The translations under genes and the position numbers were made by a program. A DNA stretch of 64,000 nt from Linum tenue (Eukaryota; Streptophyta; Magnoliopsida; Malpighiales; Linaceae). The stretch is taken from NCBI GenBank assembly GCA_946122785.1, contig CAMGYJ010000007.1:42557587-42621586 (forward strand). The letters run 5' to 3'. Under the pieces are notes generated by a model. That model was given only the letters and a program-made list of their open reading frames with translations. It had not been told where the DNA came from and made no database searches. Of this stretch, positions 9,671-20,700 are shown piece after piece (position 1 is the first letter of the stretch; each line of letters starts with the position of its first letter).

Positions 9671-10150
9671 TAGTTTTTTTTTTGAAAGATGTGTTCATTA
9701 AGATAAAACGATTGGGCCGAGCCCACAAAGGAAGTGTACAAGCAAACAAATGCATAAAGGAAAAGAAAAAGCCCAAACAATAAGGCCCGAAAACAAACCC
9801 AGAAGCCCAATAGGGTCCGGGCCCAGAGCCAAAACAAGAAAGAGTCTTTCCCAAACCCTAGCTGCCAACGTGCCCCCTCTGAACCTCCGCCACCGCGGCA
9901 AGCACCACCACCGCTCCCGACAAGTCGTCGCCACCCATCCTTTGAGCGTCATTGTGAGCCAAGCTCTGGTTTGGGTACCCACCGGACCCGAAAGGCAAGA
10001 TGAGAAGGAAACAACCACCGAAACATCTCATCCCCCGAGTCGATCGCCATGCACATCTCGCTGATCACCACGAGAACCGAGCAGAACAACCGGACGGCCG
10101 ACGGAGGCAGAGAGTTAGAATACACCAGTCTTCAAGCTTATACTACATCT
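9671..10150 (-). mobile_element. A-tailed retroposon 3' end (LINE-like)
   Basis: On the minus strand this segment ends in a run of A (plus-strand T run at about 9671-9682) directly after aatgaacacatctttc, the structure of a non-LTR retrotransposon 3' end. Upstream on that strand is G/T-rich sequence with repeated cgggcc and ttgggc phrases. The 5' edge is uncertain, no TSD was found and no ORF is convincing. Confidence 0.45.
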
Positions 10151-10209
10151 CTACACTGTATATGAATATGATAGTGGAATGTAAAAACTATTGTTCAAGA
10201 CCAAAGTGA

Positions 10210-11170
10210 AAAGTAGGAAGGAATTCATCCAAAAAAAAGTAAGAAGGATACATTTATCTTCACAATTATTTATTTATCTCATGTAAACTTTTTCAAATGT
10301 CAGGATTTAAATAAGGGTCTATTCTGACAACACTAAACAGATTTGTTGTAGATTTATAAATTAAAAACATACACTAACCTAAAATATGACAAACATAAGA
10401 CATTTCCATCACGGTTAACTAGTCCACTGAATCTCCTATAATTATTTCTATGGTGTTGACATATCATTTATGATTATTTTAGTTGAAGTTTACTCAGCAA
10501 TTAAGAACATTTTTTCTGATTTATAAATGAAGGATAGTCTTAAAATTGCAACTCAAATATCATTGATTGTAATATTGCATATCGAATGGCAATGTCGAAT
10601 ACACATGAGTGATGTAGAATTCTTAAATTAATATGAATTTTCAGAACTACCATGAAGCAACACTATTTTTGTGTAAACTATAACTGACTGACTCTCTAAA
10701 CTTTTTAGGCTGGTTACCTGCTAAACCTTAAACCTCTTGTTATCCGACATGATTGGACCCAACAATATAGACAATATATTGGGTTTGATGTGTTATTTAT
10801 TTCACCATATTTGGATGCGTTAATGAATTTGTGAGCAATGACATACAAATGAGTGATGATGAACCTGATTATACCTTTTTTTTGCTCTTTATATGAATAA
10901 AATTGTTTAAGACATTATCTAACCTTATATTCATTCGAATGACTGGATGAGTTTGATTTTATAATTTATTTTAATTAGTTTATTCATAATATTCTGTGTT
11001 TGAAATTTTTATGTATGATTTAGAAGTATACTTATTATCTGTGGTATTAGTGGTAGTCGATTCAAATGTAGTATTCCATCAGGTAATAAAAAAGTGTGTA
11101 CTGAGTGCATTTATTGAGTATCGTTTAGCTTGGTATTAGAAACGTGTACAAACTTGTTTATCATTATGCA
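10210..11170. other. AT-rich intergenic DNA, nothing recognised
   Basis: Almost 1 kb without a supported gene, repeat end or RNA gene. Confidence 0.6.
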
Positions 11171-11178
11171 TATAGCTA

Positions 11179-11609
11179 GACCTAGGCACCGGTTCAGGCC
11201 GTCCACTGGCTAGTACGACACGACGCAGTTAGGCACAACATGAGTACAAAATATATTAGTCGTATTGGTACAATAAAAAATCCTTCATTGGGGCATACTA
11301 AACTTAAACTTCATGGGCTCGCGCACAAGTACGTGCACGATACCGTCTATAGTGTCAAAATCAAGTTTTTGTTGGAGAAGTCATTAGTTGATAAAAATAA
11401 AAACTAAAACTAAAATTAAAATTACAAATAAAAAAATCCGCCCCTCACGTTCCATAAGTTGTCTGCGTCCGTGCTGATAAATTATAAAAATGGGTTGACA
11501 TGGAACGACATGAAAACCGATAGACCTTCCCAAACACGATATGGGATAAACGAGACTAAACCAAACCCGTACCATACCGGCCAAATTACGGTTCAAACTC
11601 AGGTACATG
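11179..11609. mobile_element. Probable non-autonomous hAT element, 431 bp
   Basis: The sequence between two copies of tatagcta (11171-11178 and 11610-11617) begins gacctaggcaccggttc and, on the minus strand, begins catgtacctgagtttgaacc. The 8-bp direct repeat fits hAT; the inverted repeat is weak (shared ACCT, GG/GT and GGTTC/GAACC spacing). There is no transposase. The TSD is the main evidence. Confidence 0.55.
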
Positions 11610-11617
11610 TATAGCTA

Positions 11618-12317
11618 TGTGATTTAAAATTTTCATTTCTATAAACAATATTTACATATTCTCTAACTTTAAATAATTCATCCAAAGGATCTGCTCAAAG
11701 ATAGTCATCTATAAATGAGCTAAAGAGTGAGCAAATTCATGTACTTAATCAAGGATTCTTCCAGAATTAACTATCTAGTACCGGTTCAACCCAACCCGGA
11801 TCAACCCAACCCACGTATCGAAATCGAAGGCCGAGCGTATTAAGAAGACGGACAACTGGACAAGAAACACCGGGCCAACCGCAGTCCGCAGAACATTCCG
11901 CCTCTCAACGCACCGTATCCTCCTTCACCGTTTTCCTTCCTTCCGTCTCTTCGTCACAGGGCGAAAAGAAAGCGCACGAACGACAACGGAACGGAACCCA
12001 GAGGCAGAAAGTAAAACTTCTTCTTGCTCGGCCACGAATTTCCTTGGCTTTCACTACACTGTTCCAAAGAATCCCCGACCTTCCTTCCGGTGCCGGAAAC
12101 AGAATTGGGTATACCCCGCAATCTGGAAAAGGTTTCTTCTTTCTCCATTTTTTTACCATTTTACGGCTGGCATATAGTTCTGGTAGAGTGTTAGACTGCT
12201 GGGTAGTCCAATTTTTTGCATGGGGTTTAGTCCAACGAACCTGAATCAGCTTGCTGAGTCCGACACACGAGTTGACCGAATACCTCTCTTGGTTCAGGAG
12301 TAGATGGTCTCTCTCTA
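11618..12317 (+). promoter_or_regulatory. Displaced promoter and 5' leader of RFC1
   Basis: This segment ends at the TSD of the gypsy element (ctcta, 12313-12317) and would be continuous with the RFC1 leader at 17702-17770 without the insertion. It holds CT-rich tracts typical of plant 5' leaders (around 11896-11960 and 12295-12317). No transcription start can be fixed from sequence alone, so the role as promoter is inference from position. Confidence 0.5.
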
Positions 12318-12628
12318 TGTAACAGACCGGACTTAATTGTAGATAAATAAAAGAATGAGGACGAGAGTGAGAAGCTGGAGTGTTGATGTATTGGGCAAAA
12401 CGGATCGTATAAGTAGAGCCGGTCCCACTTGTTCAGTTTACGTTGGAAATAATACAATCTGCTCTCCCTCTTCTTTCTATCTCTCTCTTCTATCTCTCTC
12501 TCTTACTTTACCATTCAGCTGCGTAACAACCTTTCCCTCCAGCCCAGCATCTCCAAACATTCCGCCGCAAAGGAAATCGCCATTGCTATTCCGTCGAGTT
12601 CTCGAGACTCTCCACCCCGGCTGTGACA
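12318..12628 (+). repeat. 5' LTR of the gypsy element
   Basis: Starts TGTAACAGACCGG and ends GGCTGTGACA. It is identical by eye to the 3' LTR and contains a CT-rich stretch (about 12470-12510). Confidence 0.96.
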
Positions 12629-12631
12629 ACT

Positions 12632-12643
12632 TGGTATCAGAGC
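12632..12643 (+). other. Primer binding site of the gypsy element
   Basis: TGGTATCAGAGC, three bases after the 5' LTR, complementary to initiator tRNA-Met. Confidence 0.93.
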
Positions 12644-12657
12644 CATCGCTCGACCGG

Positions 12658-15600
12658 ATGGCGACGACGAGAATGGAGGAGAAGCTTGCAACGTTCACCA
12701 ACCGCACCATCGCCGTCGAGACTCAGATTCAACAGATCGGCGATCATTTGCACGCCATGGATGAGCAGATGACGACGACGGGCGAGCAGTTTCGCGCACA
12801 TGCCGGACAGCTCCACGACTTGTCCACTAAGGCCGACGGTCATTCGTTGCAGATGGCCACGCTTAACACTCGGATTGATGGTTTGGATGGTCGCTTCGAT
12901 GAAGTTCTTCGTCGTCTCGCGGAATTAGGTCAGCAACGGCCACAGGTCGTCGTTGCCGAGGCGGATGCTCCGCTGGTGGCTCGGAACGACGACCGCGGCA
13001 TCTTACCTCAGCCTGTCATTCCACCGGCGCGTCGACCACTGGAGCCAGACGCAGGGATGCACCGTGCTCCGCCGCAAGGGAATCGCGTTGGCGATCCAAT
13101 TCCACATCTGCATCAGCGAATTCCTCCGCATCATTTCGGTAACAATCCGTTTCCCTTGCCGCGTTTGGATTTTCCGTCCTTCAACGGGGATAACCCTCGT
13201 GAATGGACTCGCAAGTGCGAGAAGCTATTTGCGATATATGCCATTCCCGCGGATCAGAAAGTTGAGCTTGCTTCGATTTACTTTGAGCGTCGTCCAGATA
13301 TTTGGTTCGAGGGATGGAAGACTGGCCGTGTGGAGTTAGTTTGGGAAGAGTTTGTGTCTGCTCTATGCAATAGGTTCAGTGATTGGTCCCTGGGTGGTAT
13401 TGTTGGCGAGTTTAACAAGCTTCGTCAACGAGGTTCTTTGCTTGATTATCAGGAACGATTTGAGGAACTTAAGTCTCAGATGATCCGCTACAATCCAGCC
13501 TTGACAGAAGAATATTTCATTTCGAGCTATATTAGTGGATTGGAGGAAGAGTTGCGGCCCGTGATGTCTATGTGGCAACCTCGGTCCTTGGCCCATGCTT
13601 TTCAGCTTTCCAGATTGGAGGAAGTTTCCAACGAAGCTCGTCGAAAGAAGCTCCGAGGTCCCCTGCCTCGTCCCACTGGCGGTTTTACTCCTGGTGCTTC
13701 TTCTTCGGGCTCTAATGGCAGGAAGTGGGAACCTTCCAAACCTCCTCCAGCCAAGACCACTCCACCTGCTAATGGTAATGGTAACAAGGGAAACATGACT
13801 AAGGGAGCTTGTTACAAATGTGGGGATCGTTATTTCTATGGCCATGTTTGTGAGGCCAAGCGTCAATTGAATGCTTTGCAGGCTGCTGAAGGAGATATTG
13901 TGGAACCGGAACCTTGGAGTGATGAGGATGATAGTATCTTTGAGGATACTGTGGAGAGCCCTGTACAGCAAGAGGAAGAAGGGTTAATTGAAGTTACTAT
14001 GCAAGCCCTCAGCAGTGGTGTCACTGCTAACTCTTTGGTTATCAAGGGTAAGGTGAAGAAGGGATCCTTGATGGTCCTTGTTGACACAGGGAGTACCCAC
14101 ACCTTCCTCAATGCTACGAAGGCTGCTGAATTAGGCTGTGAATTACAAGGGGCTACTCCCTTGAGGGTTAAATTGGCCGATGGAACTGTATTGCTAAGTA
14201 ATGCAGTCTGCAGGGATTTTACTTGGACAATGCAGGAGGTTCAGTTCCAGTTTGATGTTCGGATTTTGCAGTTAGGATCCAATGATCTGGTGTTGGGATT
14301 GGATTGGTTGCGTACCATTAGTCCAGTCAAATTCGATTTTGTGAATTTGCAGCTGGTCTTTGACATGGATGGAGTGGAGGTTGAGTTGTATGGGGTTCAG
14401 GAGACTGGGAATTGTCAAAATATGTCTGGGAAAAGCCTACAGAAGTACTTTAAGAAGAAGGGCGCATCTTGGACAGGCCACATCTTCTCCATGACCACTG
14501 CTACACCTTCAGGTACTACTCCACCCTCTTTTGTGCAACCTATTCTTGATGAATACAAGGATGTCTTTGGCAAACCCACTTCCCTTCCCCCGTCCCGTGA
14601 TTGTGACCATACCATTCCCTTACAACCTGGATCCTCCCCTGTTAATCTCCGACCTTACCGTTATCCCCTTCCCCAAAAAATAGAAGTAGAAAAACTGTGT
14701 GATGCAATGATGACAGCTGACTTCATCCAACCTAGCCAAAGTCCATTTGCTTCTCCTGTCCTCTTAGTGCTTAAAAAAGATGGCACTTGGCGTTTTTGTA
14801 TTGACTATCGCCAGCTTAACTCCATTACTATCAAAAACAAATTTCCTATCCCCGTTATTGATGACCTGTTAGATGAGTTAGGAGGAGCCAAGTATTTTAC
14901 CAAGCTTGACCTCCTGTCGGGCTACCATCAGGTTAGGATGCACCCCGCTGACCAGTATAAAACCGCTTTCCGTACCCACCACGGCCACTTCGAGTTCAAA
15001 GTCATGCCCTTTGGGCTGACCAATGCCCCAGCCACGTTCCAAGCCCTTATGAACCAAATTTTTGGCCCTTACCTTCGCAAATTTATCCTTGTTTTCTTTG
15101 ACGACATCCTTGTCTATAGCCCTGACCAAACTTCTCACTGTCAACACTTGTCCCAAACCCTTCAAATCCTCCGCCAACATTCCCTATTTGCTAAGCCATC
15201 CAAGTGTTCTTTTGCTCAAAGAGAGGTGGATTATTTGGGTCACGTCATCAATGAGCAGGGTGTGGCGACTGATTCCAGCAAAGTAGAGGTCATGGTTAAA
15301 TGGCCTGTTCCCAAGAACATCAAAGAGTTGCGTGGTTTCCTCGGTCTAACTGGCTATTACCGTAAATTTGTGAAGAATTATGGAGCAATCAGCAGGCCTC
15401 TCACTGAATTGCTTAAGAAGGATGGTTTCCTTTGGTCTGCTACTGCTGATAGAGCCTTTAATATGCTCAAAACAGCTATGTCCCAAGCTCCTGTGCTCGC
15501 GTTACCTGATTTTTCCCTTCCATTTCAGCTGGAAACGGATGCTAGTGATGTGGGTATCGGGGCTGTCCTGTCTCAGGGGGGCAGACCTATTGCTTATCAT

Positions 15601-17361
15601 AGTCAAGCACTGGGACTACGGCAGCAAGGGTTATCCGCCTATGAGAAGGAGTACTTGGCAGTGTTGCTGGCTGTGACTAAATGGCGTCACTATTTGGAAG
15701 GCAGGACTTTCACCATCCTCACGGACCACGAGAGTCTTAAACACCTACTTGGCCAAAAGATCCACACTCACATTCAAAAGAAGGGTCTTGTTAAGTTGCT
15801 TGGGTTAGATTTTGAGATCAAATATAGGCAAGGCAGATTCAATAGGGTGGCTGATGCATTGTCCAGGCATCCTCAGTTTCAAGTTGGAGGGGCAACTAAG
15901 GCTGAGTGTCAAGCCATCTCGGCTGTGCTGCCAGCTTGGTTGAGTGAACTGGAACTAACCTATGTAGGTGATACTGATGTTCAGAATCTGATGCTAGAAG
16001 CAACAGTTCCTTTTGTTGGTCCTCGGATTAATTCAGTAAAGCAGGGATTACTCTATCACAAGGAAGCTCTTTATGTTGGTTCTGTGGGGGATATGAGAGC
16101 TAAATTGTTAAAGTTGTTCCATGATTCTCCAATTGGGGGTCATTCGGGGGTGCAGGCAACCTATTTGAGATTGAAGCGGTATTTTTGGTGGCCTGGCCTT
16201 AAACTACAGGTTAAAGAGTTTGTGAGAGTGTGTGATGTATGCCAAAGATGCAAGTCTGAAAATGTTCCCTATCCTGGCTTACTGCAGCCTCTGCCAATTC
16301 CCGAGAGAGCTTGGCAGCATGTCTCAATGGATTTTATCGATGGATTGCCCAAGTCTGCAGGGAAGGAGGTTGTGTTTGTGGTGGTGGATAGGTTTTCAAA
16401 GTATGGGCATTTCTTTGGTTTGACAAGGCCATATACAGCCAGCAGTGTAGCTCAAATCTTCTTCGAGGGAATCTTTAAACTTCATGGAATGCCCCAAACA
16501 ATCGTATCAGACCGAGATGCTGTCTTTACCAGCTCTTTCTGGACCAAGTTGTTTGACTTACAAGGAGTGGATCTCCATTATTCAACAGCTTATCACCCCC
16601 AAACAGATGGCCAAACAGAGAGGTTAAATCGATGCTTGGAAGACTATTTGAGGAGCATGGTACATCATTCTCCGCAGCAGTGGAGTACTTGGCTTCCTCT
16701 TGCTGAATGGTGGTACAACACCAACTATCACAGCAGTCTGCAGTTGACTCCATTTGAGGTACTCTACGGTTATCCCCCTTCGCAGTTTGAAGTCAGGAAT
16801 CCCTTATCCACTTCAGTGGCAGCAGTTGCGGAAAAGCTTCAACAGCAGCAGAACTTGATCAAGGTCATTAGGGAGAATCTTGCTATGGCTCAGAACAGAC
16901 AGAAGCAGATGGCGGACCGCCATCGTACTGAGAGGGTCTTTGCAGAAGGTGACATGGTGTATTTGAAGCTTAGACCTTATCGACAGGTGACAGTGGCAAC
17001 AAGGACTGCACAGAAGTTGGCTGCCAAATATTATGGACCCTTCCTCATTCTTAAGAAGATCGGTGTCGTGGCTTACAGACTGCAGCTGCCGCCAAACTCT
17101 TCTATCCATCCTGTATTCCATGTTTCCCTTCTTAAGAAAGCTGCAGGAGCGCAGGTGATGGTCCAACCCGCCTTGCCCGATTATGACAACCAAGGAAGCT
17201 TGAAGGTGGAGCCCATGGAGATCCTGGCCAGGAAAGTGGTCGCTCGTGACAACAAGGCTGCTACCCAGGTGCTCGTCCAATGGTCTCATCAGGATGCTGC
17301 AGATGCTACTTGGGAGTTCCTTGATGAGTTTAAAGCCAAGTATCCAGAATTCCAGACTTGA
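12658..17361 (+). CDS. Gypsy gag-pol polyprotein with chromodomain
   Basis: The ATG at 12658 is 15 bases after the primer site and opens 1,567 codons. An in-frame reading from 12355 only runs through the LTR and is not the start. In order: an N-terminal coiled region, gag ([17 protein letters not shown], near residue 180), a zinc knuckle ([14 protein letters not shown], near 385), aspartic protease (DTGSTHTFL, near 476), reverse transcriptase ([12 protein letters not shown] and FFDDILVYS, near 814), RNase H ([16 protein letters not shown], near 959), an HHCC zinc finger (about 1150-1200), the integrase core ([25 protein letters not shown], about 1224-1320) and a chromo-like end ([20 protein letters not shown]). 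All catalytic motifs are present and no frame break was seen, so the copy may be able to move. Confidence 0.95.
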   Translation: MATTRMEEKLATFTNRTIAVETQIQQIGDHLHAMDEQMTTTGEQFRAHAGQLHDLSTKADGHSLQMATLNTRIDGLDGRFDEVLRRLAELGQQRPQVVVAEADAPLVARNDDRGILPQPVIPPARRPLEPDAGMHRAPPQGNRVGDPIPHLHQRIPPHHFGNNPFPLPRLDFPSFNGDNPREWTRKCEKLFAIYAIPADQKVELASIYFERRPDIWFEGWKTGRVELVWEEFVSALCNRFSDWSLGGIVGEFNKLRQRGSLLDYQERFEELKSQMIRYNPALTEEYFISSYISGLEEELRPVMSMWQPRSLAHAFQLSRLEEVSNEARRKKLRGPLPRPTGGFTPGASSSGSNGRKWEPSKPPPAKTTPPANGNGNKGNMTKGACYKCGDRYFYGHVCEAKRQLNALQAAEGDIVEPEPWSDEDDSIFEDTVESPVQQEEEGLIEVTMQALSSGVTANSLVIKGKVKKGSLMVLVDTGSTHTFLNATKAAELGCELQGATPLRVKLADGTVLLSNAVCRDFTWTMQEVQFQFDVRILQLGSNDLVLGLDWLRTISPVKFDFVNLQLVFDMDGVEVELYGVQETGNCQNMSGKSLQKYFKKKGASWTGHIFSMTTATPSGTTPPSFVQPILDEYKDVFGKPTSLPPSRDCDHTIPLQPGSSPVNLRPYRYPLPQKIEVEKLCDAMMTADFIQPSQSPFASPVLLVLKKDGTWRFCIDYRQLNSITIKNKFPIPVIDDLLDELGGAKYFTKLDLLSGYHQVRMHPADQYKTAFRTHHGHFEFKVMPFGLTNAPATFQALMNQIFGPYLRKFILVFFDDILVYSPDQTSHCQHLSQTLQILRQHSLFAKPSKCSFAQREVDYLGHVINEQGVATDSSKVEVMVKWPVPKNIKELRGFLGLTGYYRKFVKNYGAISRPLTELLKKDGFLWSATADRAFNMLKTAMSQAPVLALPDFSLPFQLETDASDVGIGAVLSQGGRPIAYHSQALGLRQQGLSAYEKEYLAVLLAVTKWRHYLEGRTFTILTDHESLKHLLGQKIHTHIQKKGLVKLLGLDFEIKYRQGRFNRVADALSRHPQFQVGGATKAECQAISAVLPAWLSELELTYVGDTDVQNLMLEATVPFVGPRINSVKQGLLYHKEALYVGSVGDMRAKLLKLFHDSPIGGHSGVQATYLRLKRYFWWPGLKLQVKEFVRVCDVCQRCKSENVPYPGLLQPLPIPERAWQHVSMDFIDGLPKSAGKEVVFVVVDRFSKYGHFFGLTRPYTASSVAQIFFEGIFKLHGMPQTIVSDRDAVFTSSFWTKLFDLQGVDLHYSTAYHPQTDGQTERLNRCLEDYLRSMVHHSPQQWSTWLPLAEWWYNTNYHSSLQLTPFEVLYGYPPSQFEVRNPLSTSVAAVAEKLQQQQNLIKVIRENLAMAQNRQKQMADRHRTERVFAEGDMVYLKLRPYRQVTVATRTAQKLAAKYYGPFLILKKIGVVAYRLQLPPNSSIHPVFHVSLLKKAAGAQVMVQPALPDYDNQGSLKVEPMEILARKVVARDNKAATQVLVQWSHQDAADATWEFLDEFKAKYPEFQT

Positions 17362-17375
17362 GGACAAGTCTTCAG

Positions 17376-17390
17376 TGAAGGAGGGAGACC
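17376..17390 (+). other. Polypurine tract of the gypsy element
   Basis: The purine-rich run gtgaaggagggagac lies immediately before the 3' LTR, where plus-strand DNA synthesis is primed in LTR elements. Confidence 0.8.
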
Positions 17391-17701
17391 TGTAACAGAC
17401 CGGACTTAATTGTAGATAAATAAAAGAATGAGGACGAGAGTGAGAAGCTGGAGTGTTGATGTATTGGGCAAAACGGATCGTATAAGTAGAGCCGGTCCCA
17501 CTTGTTCAGTTTACGTTGGAAATAATACAATCTGCTCTCCCTCTTCTTTCTATCTCTCTCTTCTATCTCTCTCTCTTACTTTACCATTCAGCTGCGTAAC
17601 AACCTTTCCCTCCAGCCCAGCATCTCCAAACATTCCGCCGCAAAGGAAATCGCCATTGCTATTCCGTCGAGTTCTCGAGACTCTCCACCCCGGCTGTGAC
17701 A
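17391..17701 (+). repeat. 3' LTR of the gypsy element
   Basis: A 311-bp copy of the 5' LTR followed by the TSD ctcta. Its end lies about 70 bp before the RFC1 start codon, so transcription started in it would read into RFC1. Confidence 0.96.
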
Positions 17702-17770
17702 CTCTATTGATCACATTGCCCGTGAGCTCGCTCGCTCGCCGGCGGTGCCGAAACCCAAGTCAGTTAAAGC

Positions 17771-20700
17771 ATGGTGAGTCGTTAGGTTTTCTGAATTTCC
17801 CCCCTTTCCCCTGTGAGCTAGCTCCCTTGGTAGAATCTGATTGTTTTGTTTGAACTGCATTTTTGGGCATTGATCAAGCAACGAGACATTAGAAAGTGGC
17901 TGATGAAGCCACATGACAAGAGCAACGGCAGTGCAAATCCAGCACAACCAGCGTCAGCTGATGAAGAGAATGAACATTCACCATTGGAGTCACGTCATGA
18001 ACCTCCTGTGAGTATCTTCTCTCTCTTTCTCTAATTTTTGTTTACACTTGTCAACGTCTTTAGAAGAATGAAATGTGAATTGAGTGGCGTTAGATGAGGC
18101 TTATACCACATGGGTTTAGCTTCAGCACCTTGATGCAAACTGCCCCTTTAGATATTTTGTAATTTTTTGTCCAGCTAAAGCTACCAATGCTACCCCTTTT
18201 GTGAACAAGCAAAGAGTGCATCCCCTGATGGTTTCATTGTCTACCATTTAGTTGAAGGGTGAACAGGAAAGTGCTGGTAGAAGGAAAACCAGCAAATACT
18301 TTGCGGATAAACAGAAGCCGAAAGAGGAAAAAGAGGTGGTGAAAACCCCGGCAAAGAGAAAGGCTCAGAGTGATGGTAATCCATCTGTGAAAACAACACC
18401 TCCTAGGAAGGTTCAGAAAGTTGATGATGCCGATGAATATGACTTTGTGGTGCCACCTAAAAAGGTCATTGTTGAGGCCACCCCTAATAAGAAATTGAAG
18501 AGTGGGTCTGGAAGGGGGGTCAGTCAGAAGGCTGTAGCAATTGATGAAAGTGACGACGATGAAGTTGAGGATGCTGAACTACCTCCTAAGGTTGGTGGAA
18601 GAGGTCGTGGTGGTAGAGCGGCAACGGGGCGTTCAGCTGGTGGAAGAGGAAGAGGGGCCAGCCAGAAGGCTTTAGAAAATGATGCGGGTGACGAGGATGA
18701 AGTTGAGGGCACTGAACAACTTCCTAAGGCTGGTGGAAGAGGTCGTGGTGGTAGAGGCCCAGCTGGGACTTCAGCTGGTGGACGAGGCAGAGGCGGTGGC
18801 CGTGGTGGATTTATGAACTTCGGTGAAAGGAAAGATCCTCCACACAAAGGAGAAAAGGTGCAAAGCATTGCAAATATGTCTTTTGTGCTGTTAGTTATGG
18901 AGTGTGATCCACTTACGTTATTGGTTTTCTTATATTTATTTTAGGAAGTCCCAGAGGGTGCTCCCGACTGCTTAGCTGGTTTAACGTTTGTAATAAGTGG
19001 CACTCTTGATTGGTACTCACCCTTATTCAGTCGCTCACGGTCTGTTTTCTGAATTCATAGTTAGCTCCTTATGCTTGTTTCATATGTTAAAGTAGCACTC
19101 TTCACAGGTACTCACTCTTGTTGTCTGTCACTCACGGTCTGTTTTCTGAATTCAGAGTTCACTCCTTACATTTGTCTTCATTCATTAAAGCATCCATAGT
19201 GTCAAGATTGTATGTCTGGTGTTGGGGTTTGTATTTCTTCTGCTTCTCATGCTTGCTTTATCTGTCATGAAATTTGCTCTGTTTACAGTTTGGAAAGAGA
19301 AGAAGCAGAAGATTTGATTAAACGCCATGGAGGTCGCATTACTGGATCTGTCAGCAAGAAAACGGTCTTCCCCTTTTCCATTTTTACTAGTTTCACTGTG
19401 TAGTCATATTGCCATGTTACTGATGATGTTCATTTGCAGAGTTTCCTTCTGTGTGACGAGGATATCGAGGGGCGAAAATCTGCCAAAGCTAAGGAACTTG
19501 GGTATTTTAATTTCTAAACTGAATATTTTACTTTTGTTTTTCAAGTTTCTGATTGTTTCCAAGTTGCCTGATCTGAGGGCTACATGTGCAGCACTCCGTT
19601 CCTTACGGAGGATGGTCTTTTTGATAAGATCCGCTCATCAAAATCTACAAAGGTGCCAGCAAAAGAAGGGCTAAAAGGTTCTGCGGAGAAAGCTGCACCC
19701 CTCCCCAAGAAAAGTCCTCTAAAAGCAGAAGTGAAGGGTATCATATATTGAACTTCTTTTCCTCAATTATTAAAATATTTGATTTTTTAAATTGGCTTAA
19801 TCTTGGCCCTGGGGCCTGGCCGTGATGTTTCCTGTCATTCACCTGTATATATCATATTTTACCATGAAATCGTTCCATCTCTAGATAGGTAGAATGTGGA
19901 ACTAACTTGTTTCTTGAGGACGGTGCTCGTGATGATGGTTCGTAATGTGTAGAAGTTTTGACAGTTTAGCATCAGTAGCTGCATTAATGTTTCTTGCAGT
20001 GATATACTAACCTGTTGCTTATTATATCTGCTTTGGACTTGGTCCATCTTGCCCATTGTGTTCGTGGTATTAGAGGGTTAAAGCTGAACTAAGATGAATA
20101 CAAGAAGATGTTGAACCCTATATTTTCTTTCTGGAATCAAACCAGAAACCCTAGTACTGTCAGCGTGTCTCTCCTGTTCATGCTTGCTTGAAGCTACATG
20201 TTCTGCAGATGGCTTTTGAGTGGTTTATGTGTTCTCAAGATGATTTTGCTTAGAATTACATCACTTTCTTGTTTGCTTGACTTCTTGATGAATAAAAGAG
20301 GAGATTCTTTTCTCTCCTGTTCTCTCTCCATCATTTCTTGGGTGGTGATGGGTGTGATTTTTCCCCCCCTGCTTTGATCTGCTTATGGTCAAACTTCTCG
20401 TACAAAAGTAGTAGGTAATGCTTTGCCTTCTCTTGTTTATAGGAAACTCTTTAGCACATTGTTCTGCTGGTAAGGCTTCAGCCAAAGCTGTTTCTCCCGC
20501 CAAGAAAAGGCAAGTCGTTGAGCACTCCTCACTGCCATGGACAGAAAAATATAGGCCTAAAGTTCCGAATGACCTAGTTGGAAATCAGTCTTTGGTATGG
20601 CTCTATAATATCAGTCAGATGTGTGCATTCTACATGTCTCTCTGTATGATTGGGGTGATAATTATTATTCTTCTAAACATGAATAGGTTAATCAGCTTCA

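Larger units (their letters stand above)
12318..17701 (+). mobile_element. Complete Ty3/gypsy chromovirus, probably Reina-type
   Basis: The 5,384-bp element has 311-bp LTRs (12318-12628 and 17391-17701) in which I found no difference, a 5-bp TSD ctcta (12313-12317 and 17702-17706), a tRNA-Met primer site, a polypurine tract and one intact gag-pol ORF with a C-terminal chromo-like domain. Short LTRs, small size and the chromodomain fit the Reina clade of plant chromoviruses; the clade call is inference. Identical LTRs imply a very recent insertion. It lies in the 5' leader of RFC1 in the same orientation. Confidence 0.95.

Noticed and set aside
12355..12657. In-frame extension of the gypsy ORF upstream of 12658
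   Set aside because: It runs through the 5' LTR and primer binding site, which are not coding. The same stretch recurs in the 3' LTR at 17428 without gag.
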